Assembly: GCA_964385195.1 (NCBI GenBank) | Contig: CAYLOC010000019.1 | Location: forward strand, 1-24,677 | Direction of reading: 5' to 3' | Length of the DNA: 24,677 nt | Origin: CAYLOC01 sp964385195 | GTDB lineage: Bacteria > Actinomycetota > Actinomycetes > Propionibacteriales > Nocardioidaceae | Shown: one piece after another, positions 16,264-23,422 of the stretch | How positions within the stretch are numbered: position 1 is the first letter of the stretch | Layout: each line of letters begins with the position of its first letter | Position numbers and translations under genes: made by a program | The notes under the pieces: generated by a model | What the model was told of the DNA's origin: nothing | Databases searched by the model: none | The model's input: only the letters and a program-made list of their open reading frames with translations

Positions 16264-16629
16264 GTGAGGTCACGGCAAGCCTGGGCCGGAGTGGCCGGAA
16301 TCCTGGCGGGGGGAGCCGGCCTTGCCGTTTCGCTCCTGCTCAGCGGGCTGTTCGGGCAGCGGCTGTCCCCGCTGTCGGCGATGTCGGAGACCGTGGCAGC
16401 GCTCACCCCGGGAGCCGTCGTGGAGGCGGTGATCTCCGCCGTCGGTGACCACGACAAGCAGCTGCTGGTGGCGGTGATGCTGCTGGTGGCCGCCGGGCTG
16501 TCCGCGGTCGTAGGACGGTTGACCCTGCGAGCGCGGTGGATGGCGTGGGCCGGTTTCGGGGTGCTGGGGATCGTGGTCCTGCTCGCAGTGCAGTCGCGGG
16601 CGGCGCGCCCGGCCGTCTACGTGGCCACG
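16264..16629 (+). CDS. Molybdopterin-dependent oxidoreductase, N-terminal membrane part (cut by N gap)
   Basis: The 122 visible residues form the start of a membrane domain with hydrophobic helices at about 8-28, 67-87 and 93-112. Such a domain precedes the catalytic part in actinobacterial membrane-anchored sulfite-oxidase-type enzymes. The frame runs open into the gap and continues, after unknown sequence, in the part at 16730-17812; I treat both as one gene. The GTG start is placed by the promoter geometry just upstream. If the gap were truly 100 nt the two parts would be out of frame, so its real length must differ or the gene is broken. Confidence 0.8.
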
Positions 16630-16729
16630 NNNNNNNNNNNNNNNNNNNNNNNNNNNNNNNNNNNNNNNNNNNNNNNNNNNNNNNNNNNNNNNNNNNNNNN
16701 NNNNNNNNNNNNNNNNNNNNNNNNNNNNN
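16630..16729. other. Assembly gap (100 N)
   Basis: Exactly 100 undetermined bases, the conventional placeholder for a scaffold join of unknown length. It interrupts the molybdopterin oxidoreductase gene between its membrane helices and the catalytic domain. Nothing can be said about the content. Confidence 0.99.
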
Positions 16730-17812
16730 CCGGCTGTGCCTGCGGCTCGGAGCCGGCGACAGTTCCTGGCGTTGTCGGGCACCGTCGCGCTGGGCGCGGT
16801 GCTGGCCGGCGTCGGCGGGCAGGCGCTGTCGCACGGACGTGTGGTCGCCGACCGTGCGCGGAAGGCGCTGCGGCTCCCGGTCACCCGCCCGCAGCGGCCG
16901 CCGCACGTGTCCGTCGGGGTGGACGGCGTCGCCCCGTGGGTCACCAGCCCTGCCTCGTTGTACCGGGTGGACACCGCGTTCTCAGTCCCCCAGATCGCAC
17001 CGGAGGACTGGCAGCTGCGGGTCCACGGCATGGTACGGCGAGAGCTCCGGTTGGACTATCGGGATCTGCTCGACCTCGGGCTCACCGAACATTGGATGAC
17101 GCTGTGCTGTGTCTCCAACCCGGTTGGCGGATCGCTCGTCGGCAACGCCTGGTGGTCCGGCGTGCTGACGTCGAAGGTGCTGGCCGAGGCGGGCCCACGG
17201 GCCGGTGCCGACGCGGTGTTGTCCCGCTCGGCGGACGGGTGGACCGCAGGCACGCCGCTGTCCACCCTCACCGACGGACGCACGGCGATGTTCGCCGTCG
17301 CGATGAACGGCAAGCCGCTGCTGCCCGAACACGGTTTCCCGGTGCGGATGGTGGTGCCGGGCCTCTACGGCTACGTGTCCGCGACGAAATGGGTGGTCGA
17401 CGTCAAGGTCACCAGGTTCGACGACATCACGGCGTTCTGGACCGAGCGGGGGTGGTCGCCCAAGGGGCCGGTCAAGACCCAGTCCCGCATCGACGTACCC
17501 GATAACGGTGCCGACATCCCCGGAGGACCGACCCCGATCGCTGGCGCCGCGTGGGCCCAGCACCGTGGGATCGAGCGGGTCGAGGTGCGCATCGACGACG
17601 GCCCGTGGCGCCCGGCCGAGCTCGGTGCTGCCCCGAACCGGGACACTTGGCGCCAGTGGGTGTACCGGTGGGACGCCTCTCCCGGTGACCACACGCTGCA
17701 GGTGCGCGCCACCGACGGCTCCGGCGTGACCCAGACCGGCCATGAACAAGGCGTGCTGCCGGACGGGGCGACCGGCTGGGACCGCATCGGCGTCACCGTC
17801 ACGGCCACGTGA
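16730..17812 (+). CDS. Molybdopterin-dependent oxidoreductase, catalytic part (sulfite oxidase family)
   Basis: This is the 3' part of the gene broken by the gap. It opens with SRRQFL and a hydrophobic helix (about residues 8-34 from the gap edge), likely the last membrane anchor, whose twin-arginine-like motif recalls a Tat signal. The molybdopterin-binding domain follows, with the probable molybdenum ligand cysteine in LCCVSNPVGG (Cys126 or 127; by family alignment the second) and conserved GNAWWSGV and GLYGYVSATKWV segments. A C-terminal dimerisation-type beta domain starts near IAGAAWAQHRGIERVEV. The substrate is unknown; the active site would face outside the cytoplasm. An internal GTG at 16736 could be mistaken for a start. 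The stop TGA directly abuts the stop of the convergent peptidase gene. Confidence 0.9.
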   Translation, partial: PAVPAARSRRQFLALSGTVALGAVLAGVGGQALSHGRVVADRARKALRLPVTRPQRPPHVSVGVDGVAPWVTSPASLYRVDTAFSVPQIAPEDWQLRVHGMVRRELRLDYRDLLDLGLTEHWMTLCCVSNPVGGSLVGNAWWSGVLTSKVLAEAGPRAGADAVLSRSADGWTAGTPLSTLTDGRTAMFAVAMNGKPLLPEHGFPVRMVVPGLYGYVSATKWVVDVKVTRFDDITAFWTERGWSPKGPVKTQSRIDVPDNGADIPGGPTPIAGAAWAQHRGIERVEVRIDDGPWRPAELGAAPNRDTWRQWVYRWDASPGDHTLQVRATDGSGVTQTGHEQGVLPDGATGWDRIGVTVTAT

Positions 17813-18964
17813 TCACCAGTTCGGTTCGACCGGCGCCGCGGGGAGCGGTACGTCGACGGGATGGATGACGTAGACGATCCCGCCGGTCCGGTCCACCCAG
17901 GCACGCTCGAACTCGGCCCGGTCGTAGGTGGTGCGGACCGCGCCGTTGTCTGCCTCCAGGTGGGAGGCGGGGTCGTTGACCACGACGTCGCCGCCGTCGG
18001 TGAACCCGATGATCACCAGCAGGTGGCCGTTGGTGTGGTAGCCGGCGCCGGTCAGCTCCGCTGCGGTGAACGCGACCGAGGCGATCAGCGGGATGCCGGC
18101 GGCGATGAAGGCCTCCGCCTCCGCCAGCGACCGCAGTCGGGTGACGAACGCGGTCAGCGGCGCTCCCGACGCCGCGCGGTACCCCGCGGCGTAGGCGGTG
18201 TTGAACGGCCAGTTCCCCGTCCCGTGATACCCCGCGTCATAGGTACCGCGGGCGGCGTGCGCGACCTGGGGGTCGGGGTAGTCCGCGGCCAGCCACCGCC
18301 AGTCCGCTGCGGTCGGTCCGCCACCCCAGTACGCCACCACCATCGCCGTCGAGGTGGGGCTGCACCACGCCTCGCCCCCGCCGTTGTACTCCGGCAGCCG
18401 GCCGCGATGCACCTGCTGCGAGTACGGGGGTACCGGCAGTTCGGCTCCACCGGCGACGCCTGTGGGAGCGCTGACGCCCCGGTCCTCCCGGCGCGGAAGG
18501 GCAGACGTCATCACCCCGACCAGGCGCACCCTCGGCGTACCTGCGCTGCCTGCCTCGCGATGCAGGCGCACCGTGATCTGCCAGGACTCGAACCCGATGC
18601 CCTCTGCGGCGATCAGGGTGTCGTAGTCGACTCGCGCGATCCGGTCGCGTTGGCCGGTGACGGTGGTCCGGGCGATCGCCTCCTCACCGGAGGCCCATCG
18701 GCCCAGGAGGTAGTCGGGGGAGGCCTCGCCGTTATCCGTGGTTCCTGCGACCAGCACCTCGATCCAGCAACCTGGCGGGGTGTCGGCGTTCCAGGAGGCC
18801 ACGAGCTCGGTCGCGGCGAAACCGTGCTGCACCACGGGGGACACCCAAGTCCCGCGGTCCGCCGTCGGGTCCAGCGCCAACGCCTCGTTGTCGGTCCGGG
18901 CGTGGTGGAACGTCCCGGCGCCGAATCCGGTGGCGTCGCCCCAGTGGGTGTAGGTGATGTGCAC
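17813..18964 (-). CDS. C39 family (papain-like) cysteine peptidase
   Basis: This 383-aa protein has an N-terminal beta-rich region (about 1-155) that resembles a carbohydrate-binding or sandwich domain, followed by a peptidase C39-like domain. The catalytic Cys201 lies in GGGEAWCSPTSTAMV, the His314 in GYHTNGHLLVIIGF, and an Asn/Asp pair (330-331) in VVVNDPAS. Relatives in actinobacteria often carry export signals, but this one starts straight in the first domain, and a TAG four codons upstream blocks extension. It may therefore be cytoplasmic. The start is GTG at 18964, with TAGCCT 6 nt upstream and no SD, predicting a leaderless mRNA. The target is unknown. Confidence 0.9.
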   Translation of the reverse strand: MHITYTHWGDATGFGAGTFHHARTDNEALALDPTADRGTWVSPVVQHGFAATELVASWNADTPPGCWIEVLVAGTTDNGEASPDYLLGRWASGEEAIARTTVTGQRDRIARVDYDTLIAAEGIGFESWQITVRLHREAGSAGTPRVRLVGVMTSALPRREDRGVSAPTGVAGGAELPVPPYSQQVHRGRLPEYNGGGEAWCSPTSTAMVVAYWGGGPTAADWRWLAADYPDPQVAHAARGTYDAGYHGTGNWPFNTAYAAGYRAASGAPLTAFVTRLRSLAEAEAFIAAGIPLIASVAFTAAELTGAGYHTNGHLLVIIGFTDGGDVVVNDPASHLEADNGAVRTTYDRAEFERAWVDRTGGIVYVIHPVDVPLPAAPVEPNW

Positions 18965-18970
18965 CCCCAG

Positions 18971-18976
18971 AGGCTA
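18971..18976 (-). promoter_or_regulatory. Putative leaderless -10 of the C39 peptidase gene
   Basis: TAGCCT (minus strand) ends 6 nt before the GTG start at 18964, with no Shine-Dalgarno between. The same TAG is the in-frame stop that limits the reading frame upstream. Confidence 0.5.
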
Positions 18977-19004
18977 ATGCGCCCATGCCGACGGCCCCCG
19001 TAGG

Positions 19005-19063
19005 GGACCCGGTGGGAACTCGGCTGTGAACTGGGCACTGTCGGCTGGTCCGGCACCGGGTCC
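19005..19063. promoter_or_regulatory. Widely spaced 10-bp inverted repeat in divergent promoter region
   Basis: GGACCCGGTG (19005-19014) and CACCGGGTCC (19054-19063) are exact reverse complements separated by 39 bp. They fill the middle of the 141-bp gap between two divergent genes that both appear to have leaderless promoters at its edges. They could be paired binding sites for one regulator. The gap shows no other gene. Confidence 0.3.
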
Positions 19064-19093
19064 TGCGGGGAGATCGCGCGCGTGCCCGCCGCG

Positions 19094-19099
19094 TAGTAT
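19094..19099 (+). promoter_or_regulatory. Putative leaderless -10 of the gene at 19106
   Basis: TAGTAT is followed by 6 nt and then the ATG at 19106. No SD is present. A GTG one codon earlier (19103) would lie inside the spacing, so this geometry favours the ATG. Confidence 0.55.
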
Positions 19100-19105
19100 C
19101 CGGTG

Positions 19106-19801
19106 ATGGCCTACGACGCGCTCGCGGAGAGCATTTCGCTGATCGCAACGCGGACCCTGCGGCCGGTACCAAGGTTGAGCAGGCGCCGCCGGTTCGCGGC
19201 CATGGCCGTCGATGTTGCCGGCGACGTCGCGGCCACGATGTTCCTGCGCCGCGGTGCCGGCTGCGTCCACGAGGAGACGTGGGTTCTGGTGTGGCGCGGT
19301 GGGCAGTGGCGGATGCTGGGAGGCGGCGGTTCCAGCCACGACTACGACGATGACCTGCTGGGGGACCGCCCGGACGTGATCCCCGAGGCGATGCGCACTC
19401 CGTGGTGCACATTGGCTGGCATCGATCCGCAGCTGATGGTGGCGGGCGATGGCATGGGTGGGGTTCGCGACGACGGAGGCGGCACCAGCCACGCGCTGCC
19501 CCCTGGGCGGTGGATCAGCTACACCACCATGCTCGCCAGTGCGCAGATCGGATGGGTCCGGGTCGAGGGCAGGGACATCGCGGTGCCCTGGCACGGACAG
19601 GCCCTGGTTACCTGGGTGGGACACCGGTTCCCTGAGATCTCTGCCCTTGACGTCAACGGTCGGTGTCGAGGAACGGCCGGGCTCGCGAGCCTCGTCGGTC
19701 GCCGCACCGACCACTCTGACGTCCCAGCCGTACGACGCCTCGGCACCAGGCCCAGGACGGGGCAGGATCGTCGCTGGCGTCGGCGTGCTTTCCGTGGTTG
19801 A
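19106..19801 (+). CDS. Conserved hypothetical protein (231 aa)
   Basis: I do not recognise a named family. The central part (about 30-180) looks like a genuine soluble beta-rich domain: AVDVAGDVAATMFLRRG, TWVLVWRGGQWRMLGGGG, WVRVEGRDIAVPWHGQALV and HRFPEISALDVNGR. The last 50 residues are Arg-rich and probably disordered. The N-terminus is basic with no signal peptide or membrane helix. The reading frame ends at 19801, 20 bp before cysS, and has a leaderless-type -10 of its own. A shorter functional end or a late frameshift cannot be excluded because the tail is of low complexity. Confidence 0.7.
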   Translation: MAYDALAESISLIATRTLRPVPRLSRRRRFAAMAVDVAGDVAATMFLRRGAGCVHEETWVLVWRGGQWRMLGGGGSSHDYDDDLLGDRPDVIPEAMRTPWCTLAGIDPQLMVAGDGMGGVRDDGGGTSHALPPGRWISYTTMLASAQIGWVRVEGRDIAVPWHGQALVTWVGHRFPEISALDVNGRCRGTAGLASLVGRRTDHSDVPAVRRLGTRPRTGQDRRWRRRAFRG

Positions 19802-19809
19802 TGCTTCGC

Positions 19810-19815
19810 TACCCT
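19810..19815 (+). promoter_or_regulatory. Putative leaderless -10 of cysS
   Basis: TACCCT is followed by 6 nt (GGGTGG) and the GTG start of cysS at 19822. There is no clear -35. This would let cysS and the genes behind it be expressed independently of the preceding hypothetical gene. Confidence 0.5.
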
Positions 19816-19821
19816 GGGTGG

Positions 19822-21255
19822 GTGACGCTTCGCCTGTACGACACCGCCACCCGCGAGATCCGCGACTTCGTGCCGCTGCATGCCGGTCACGTCGGGATCT
19901 ACCACTGCGGGTTGACCGTGCAGGGTCCGCCGCACATCGGGCACATCCGCAAGGAGGTCGTCTTCGACGTCCTGCGACGCTGGTTCGACCACAACGGCTA
20001 CGACGTCACGCTGGTGGCCAACATCACCGACATCGACGACAAGGTGCTGGCCAAGGAGGCGGAGCAGGACCAGCCGTGGTGGAGCATCGCCTACACCAAC
20101 GAGCGAGCCCTCCACGCGGCGTACGAGGTCCTCGGATGCCTCCCCCCGACGTACGAGCCGCGCGCCACCGGCCACATCCCGGAGATGCTGGAGATGATCG
20201 GGCAGCTGATCGAGAAGGGCCATGCCTACGTCGCCCCCGACGGCTCCGGCGATGTGTACTTCGACGTGAAGTCGTGGCCGCCGTACGGCGAGCTGTCCCA
20301 CCAGCGCATCGAGGACATGGAGCCGGCCACCGACGCCGACCCGCGCGGTAAACGAGACCCCCGCGACTTCGCGTTATGGAAGGGCTTCAAGAAGGGCGTG
20401 GAACCAGACACTGCCGCTTGGCCGGCGCCGTGGGGTCTCGGTCGCCCCGGGTGGCACCTGGAGTGCTCGGCGATGTCGGGCAAGTACCTCGGCGCGGAGT
20501 TCGACATCCACGGCGGCGGACTCGACCTGCGGTTCCCCCACCACGAGAACGAGCTCGCCCAGTCCCGCGCCGCCGGCCGGCCGTTCGCGCGGTACTGGAT
20601 GCACAACGCCATGGTCAACCTGGCCGGCGAGAAGATGAGCAAGTCGGTCGGCAACTCGCTGCTGGTCAGCGAGGTGGTGCGCCGCCTGCGGCCGATCGAG
20701 TTGCGGTACTACCTGGTGGCCCCGCACTACCGTTCGATCATCGAGTACAGCGAGGACGGGCTGGCGGAGGCGGCGACCACGTTCTCCCGGATCGAGGGGT
20801 ACGTCGACCGGGCCACCGAGGTGACCGGCGGCGTCGAGCCTTCGGCGGGCGTTCCGTGCGCGGACTTCGTGGCCGCGATGGACGACGACCTGTCCGTCCC
20901 CACTGCCCTGGCTGCCTTGCAGGCGGTGATCCGGGAGGGCAACAAGCTGGTGGGCGACGGTAACTCCCCGGCACTGCGAGGCAACCTCGCCTCGGTCCGG
21001 GCCATGCTCGCGATCCTCGGGCTGGACCCGCTGGCGGAACAGTGGCAGGACCCGTCGGTGCAGGATGACTCACTGCGCCGCGTCGTCGACGCCCTCGTCA
21101 CCGGACTGCTCACCCAGCGGCAGGAAGCCCGTGCGAACAAGGACTTCGCAACGGCCGACGCCCTGCGCGACCGGCTCCAGGCGGCGGGGATCGAGATCGA
21201 GGACACTCCGCAGGGACCGCGGTGGAGTCTGGCGACGGTCCAGAAGGGGGTCTGA
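19822..21255 (+). CDS. cysS: Cysteinyl-tRNA synthetase
   Basis: CysS charges tRNA-Cys with cysteine using ATP in the cytoplasm. It is 477 aa, a class I synthetase. The HIGH motif is in GPPHIGHIRKEVVFDVLRRW (starting near residue 35), and KMSKS is in GEKMSKSVGNSL. The zinc ligands are the Cys in YHCGLTVQ, the Cys in LECSAM and the His/Glu in HHENE. The variant CGLTVQ in place of CGPTVYD is usual for actinobacteria. The GTG at 19822 fits the family start TLRLYDTATRE; an in-frame ATG at 19801 adds eight unconserved residues. The stop TGA overlaps the ATG of rlmB by one base (TGATG), so the two are translationally coupled. Confidence 0.96.
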   Translation: MTLRLYDTATREIRDFVPLHAGHVGIYHCGLTVQGPPHIGHIRKEVVFDVLRRWFDHNGYDVTLVANITDIDDKVLAKEAEQDQPWWSIAYTNERALHAAYEVLGCLPPTYEPRATGHIPEMLEMIGQLIEKGHAYVAPDGSGDVYFDVKSWPPYGELSHQRIEDMEPATDADPRGKRDPRDFALWKGFKKGVEPDTAAWPAPWGLGRPGWHLECSAMSGKYLGAEFDIHGGGLDLRFPHHENELAQSRAAGRPFARYWMHNAMVNLAGEKMSKSVGNSLLVSEVVRRLRPIELRYYLVAPHYRSIIEYSEDGLAEAATTFSRIEGYVDRATEVTGGVEPSAGVPCADFVAAMDDDLSVPTALAALQAVIREGNKLVGDGNSPALRGNLASVRAMLAILGLDPLAEQWQDPSVQDDSLRRVVDALVTGLLTQRQEARANKDFATADALRDRLQAAGIEIEDTPQGPRWSLATVQKGV

Positions 21256-22211
21256 TGGCCGGCAACAGCAAAAGGCAAGGCGCGGTTCGCAAGCGCCGCG
21301 GCGGCAACCCCACGGCAGGATCGGGCGGACGGCGCCGGAAGGGACTGCAAGGCAAAGGCCCGACACCCAAAGCACGGAACCGTCCCGGACACAAGGCGCA
21401 TGCGCCGAACCGGTCGCAGCGGCAACGGCGGTCCGGAGGGCCGAAGCGCCGGTCCAGCACCGAGTGGGTGGCGGGCCGCAACTCGGTCCTGGAGGCGCTG
21501 CAGGCGCGGGTTCCGGTGTCGGCCCTGTACGTCGCCGAGCACGCCGGACGTGACGAGCGGGTCCGTACCGCGTTCCGGACCGCAGCCGAACGGCATCTGC
21601 CGCTGCTGGAGGTATCAGCCGACGAGCTGGACCGGCTCACCGGCGAGGCGGTGCACCAGGGCATCGCGGCGAAAGTACCGCCGTACGACTACGCAGACCC
21701 CGACGACCTGCTCGCCCACGCACGGGCCTCGGGGACCGAGCCGCTCCTGGTGGCTCTGGACTCGGTGACCGACCCCCGCAACCTTGGCGCGGTGGTGCGG
21801 TCCGCTGCGGCGTTCGGTGCGCACGGCGTGGTGATCCCCGAGCGCCGGTCGGCCGGGATGACCGCGGGAGCATGGAAAGCCTCCGCCGGGGCGGCGTTGC
21901 GGATCCCGGTGGCGCGGGCCACGAACCTGACGCGGGCGCTCCAGGGCTACCAGCGGGACGGGGTGATGGTGGTCGGCCTCGATGCCGCCGCCGACACGGC
22001 GGTGGACGACCCGGGCTGGAACCTGCCGACCGGTCCGCTGGCGGTGGTGGTCGGCAGCGAGGGACACGGGCTGTCCCGCTTGGTGGCGCAGGCCTGCGAC
22101 ATGCTGGTACGGGTCCCCATGACCGCCGGCACCGAGTCGCTGAACGCCGGCGTCGCCGCCGGCATCACCTTGTATGAGGTCAGCCGCCGTCGTCGGGTGG
22201 AAGGACAGTGA
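21255..22211 (+). CDS. rlmB: 23S rRNA (guanosine-2'-O-)-methyltransferase RlmB (TrmH/SpoU family)
   Basis: RlmB methylates the 2'-hydroxyl of a guanosine in 23S rRNA (G2251 in E. coli). It is a 318-aa SPOUT-class enzyme that acts as a knotted dimer. The first 70 residues are a Lys/Arg/Gly-rich disordered tail, common in actinobacterial members. A substrate-binding domain (about 70-150) beginning EWVAGRNSVLEAL follows. The catalytic SpoU domain shows motif 1 (DSVTDPRNLGAVVRSAAAFGA), motif 2 (VVGSEGHGLS) and motif 3 (VPMTAGTESLNAGVAAGI). The start at 21255 overlaps the cysS stop and has AAGGGGG upstream. The cysS-rlmB pair is widespread in actinobacteria. Confidence 0.95.
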   Translation: MAGNSKRQGAVRKRRGGNPTAGSGGRRRKGLQGKGPTPKARNRPGHKAHAPNRSQRQRRSGGPKRRSSTEWVAGRNSVLEALQARVPVSALYVAEHAGRDERVRTAFRTAAERHLPLLEVSADELDRLTGEAVHQGIAAKVPPYDYADPDDLLAHARASGTEPLLVALDSVTDPRNLGAVVRSAAAFGAHGVVIPERRSAGMTAGAWKASAGAALRIPVARATNLTRALQGYQRDGVMVVGLDAAADTAVDDPGWNLPTGPLAVVVGSEGHGLSRLVAQACDMLVRVPMTAGTESLNAGVAAGITLYEVSRRRRVEGQ

Positions 22212-22212
22212 G

Positions 22213-23358
22213 ATGAGTGTGGACCGGCTGCTGCCGACCGAGGAGGCCACCGAGCTGCTGGCCGTCGTACGCGAGATCGCCACCGAGCAGTTGGCGCCGC
22301 GGGCGTCGGAGGCCGAGGCCGCCGCAGAGTTCCCGCGCGATGTGTTCACACTGCTGGGGAAGACCGGCCTGTTGTCCTTGCCGTTCGCCGAGTCCGACGG
22401 TGGAGGGGGTCAGCCGTACGAGGTGTACCTGCAGGTGCTGGAGGAGATCGCCACCGCCTGGGTCAGCGTCGCGGTGGATACGTCGGTGCACACGCTGTCG
22501 TCGTACGCTATGACCCGTTTCGGCACCAAGGAGCAGAAGGCGCGGTGGCTCCCGGGCATGCTCGGCGGTGAGCTGCTGGGCGCCTACGCGCTGTCGGAGC
22601 CGCAGGCCGGGTCCGACGTGTCGGGGATCGCCACCCGAGCAGTGCGCGACGGCGGGGACTACGTCGTCACCGGGACCAAGGCCTGGATCAGCCACGGGCC
22701 GCACGCCGACTTCTTCTTGCTGTTCGCGCGCACCGGCGACGATCCGCGGGGTGGCCTGTCAGCGTTTCACGTGCCGGCCGGGCTGGACGGAATGAGCTTC
22801 GCGGCGCCGGAGAAGAAGATGGGCATGACGGCCTCGACGACGACACAGGTGCTGTTCGACGGTGCCCGGGTGCCGGCCGACCAGCGGATCGGCGCGGAGG
22901 GCGACGGGATGCGGATCGCCCTTTCCGCGTTGGACTCCGGGCGGCTGGGGATTGCCGCGTGCGCGACCGGGCTCGCTCAGGCCGCGCTGGACCTGGCGGT
23001 CTCTTATGCGGGAGAGCGGAAGCAGTTCGGTACGCCGATCGGCGGCTTCCAGGGGGTGCAGTTCCTGCTCGCGGACATGGCGGCCGGGGTCGAGACCGCC
23101 CGGGCGCAGTATCTGCACGCGGCCCGGCTCCGCGATGCCGGGCACCGGTTCAGCCGACAGGCGTCAATCGCCAAGCTGACGGCGACCGACGCCGCGATGC
23201 GGGTCACGACCGACGCCGTCCAGGTGCTCGGTGGGTACGGCTACACCCGCGACTTCCCCGCCGAACGCTACATGCGGGAGGCGAAGGTGATGCAGATCTT
23301 CGAAGGCACCAACCAGATCCAGCGGATGGTGATCGCCCGCGACCTGCTACGGCGCTGA
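22213..23358 (+). CDS. Acyl-CoA dehydrogenase family protein
   Basis: This is a 381-aa FAD-dependent flavoenzyme predicted to introduce a trans-2 double bond into an acyl-CoA and pass electrons to electron transfer flavoprotein. It shows the three-domain order: N-terminal helices, a central beta domain with ALSEPQAGSDVSG and GTKAWISHG, and C-terminal helices with the flavin-contacting QVLGGYGYTRDFPAERYMREAK. The catalytic base is probably Glu364 in IFEGTNQIQR, the position used by short- and medium-chain enzymes rather than isovaleryl-type ones. The ATG at 22213 follows the rlmB stop by one base and has GGAAGGA upstream. Chain-length preference is not readable. The gene ends just before palindromic element copy 2. 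Confidence 0.94.
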   Translation: MSVDRLLPTEEATELLAVVREIATEQLAPRASEAEAAAEFPRDVFTLLGKTGLLSLPFAESDGGGGQPYEVYLQVLEEIATAWVSVAVDTSVHTLSSYAMTRFGTKEQKARWLPGMLGGELLGAYALSEPQAGSDVSGIATRAVRDGGDYVVTGTKAWISHGPHADFFLLFARTGDDPRGGLSAFHVPAGLDGMSFAAPEKKMGMTASTTTQVLFDGARVPADQRIGAEGDGMRIALSALDSGRLGIAACATGLAQAALDLAVSYAGERKQFGTPIGGFQGVQFLLADMAAGVETARAQYLHAARLRDAGHRFSRQASIAKLTATDAAMRVTTDAVQVLGGYGYTRDFPAERYMREAKVMQIFEGTNQIQRMVIARDLLRR

Positions 23359-23380
23359 ACCCTCCCGCGCCGCTGTTCAG

Positions 23381-23422
23381 CGTCCTGCACCCCGCGCGCG
23401 GTTACGCGCGGGGTGCAGGACG
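23381..23422. repeat. Dispersed palindromic element, copy 2 (probable bidirectional terminator)
   Basis: CGTCCTGCACCCCGCGCG (23381-23398) pairs perfectly with 23405-23422, an 18-bp stem with a 6-nt loop (CGGTTA). The outer arms are identical to copy 1 at 10077-10119 and the overall 43-nt length is the same. It again lies at a convergent junction, here between the acyl-CoA dehydrogenase and DUF4032 genes. The TTA in the loop is the TAA stop of the DUF4032 gene, and the right arm encodes its last residues (RPAPRA). Confidence 0.8.
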
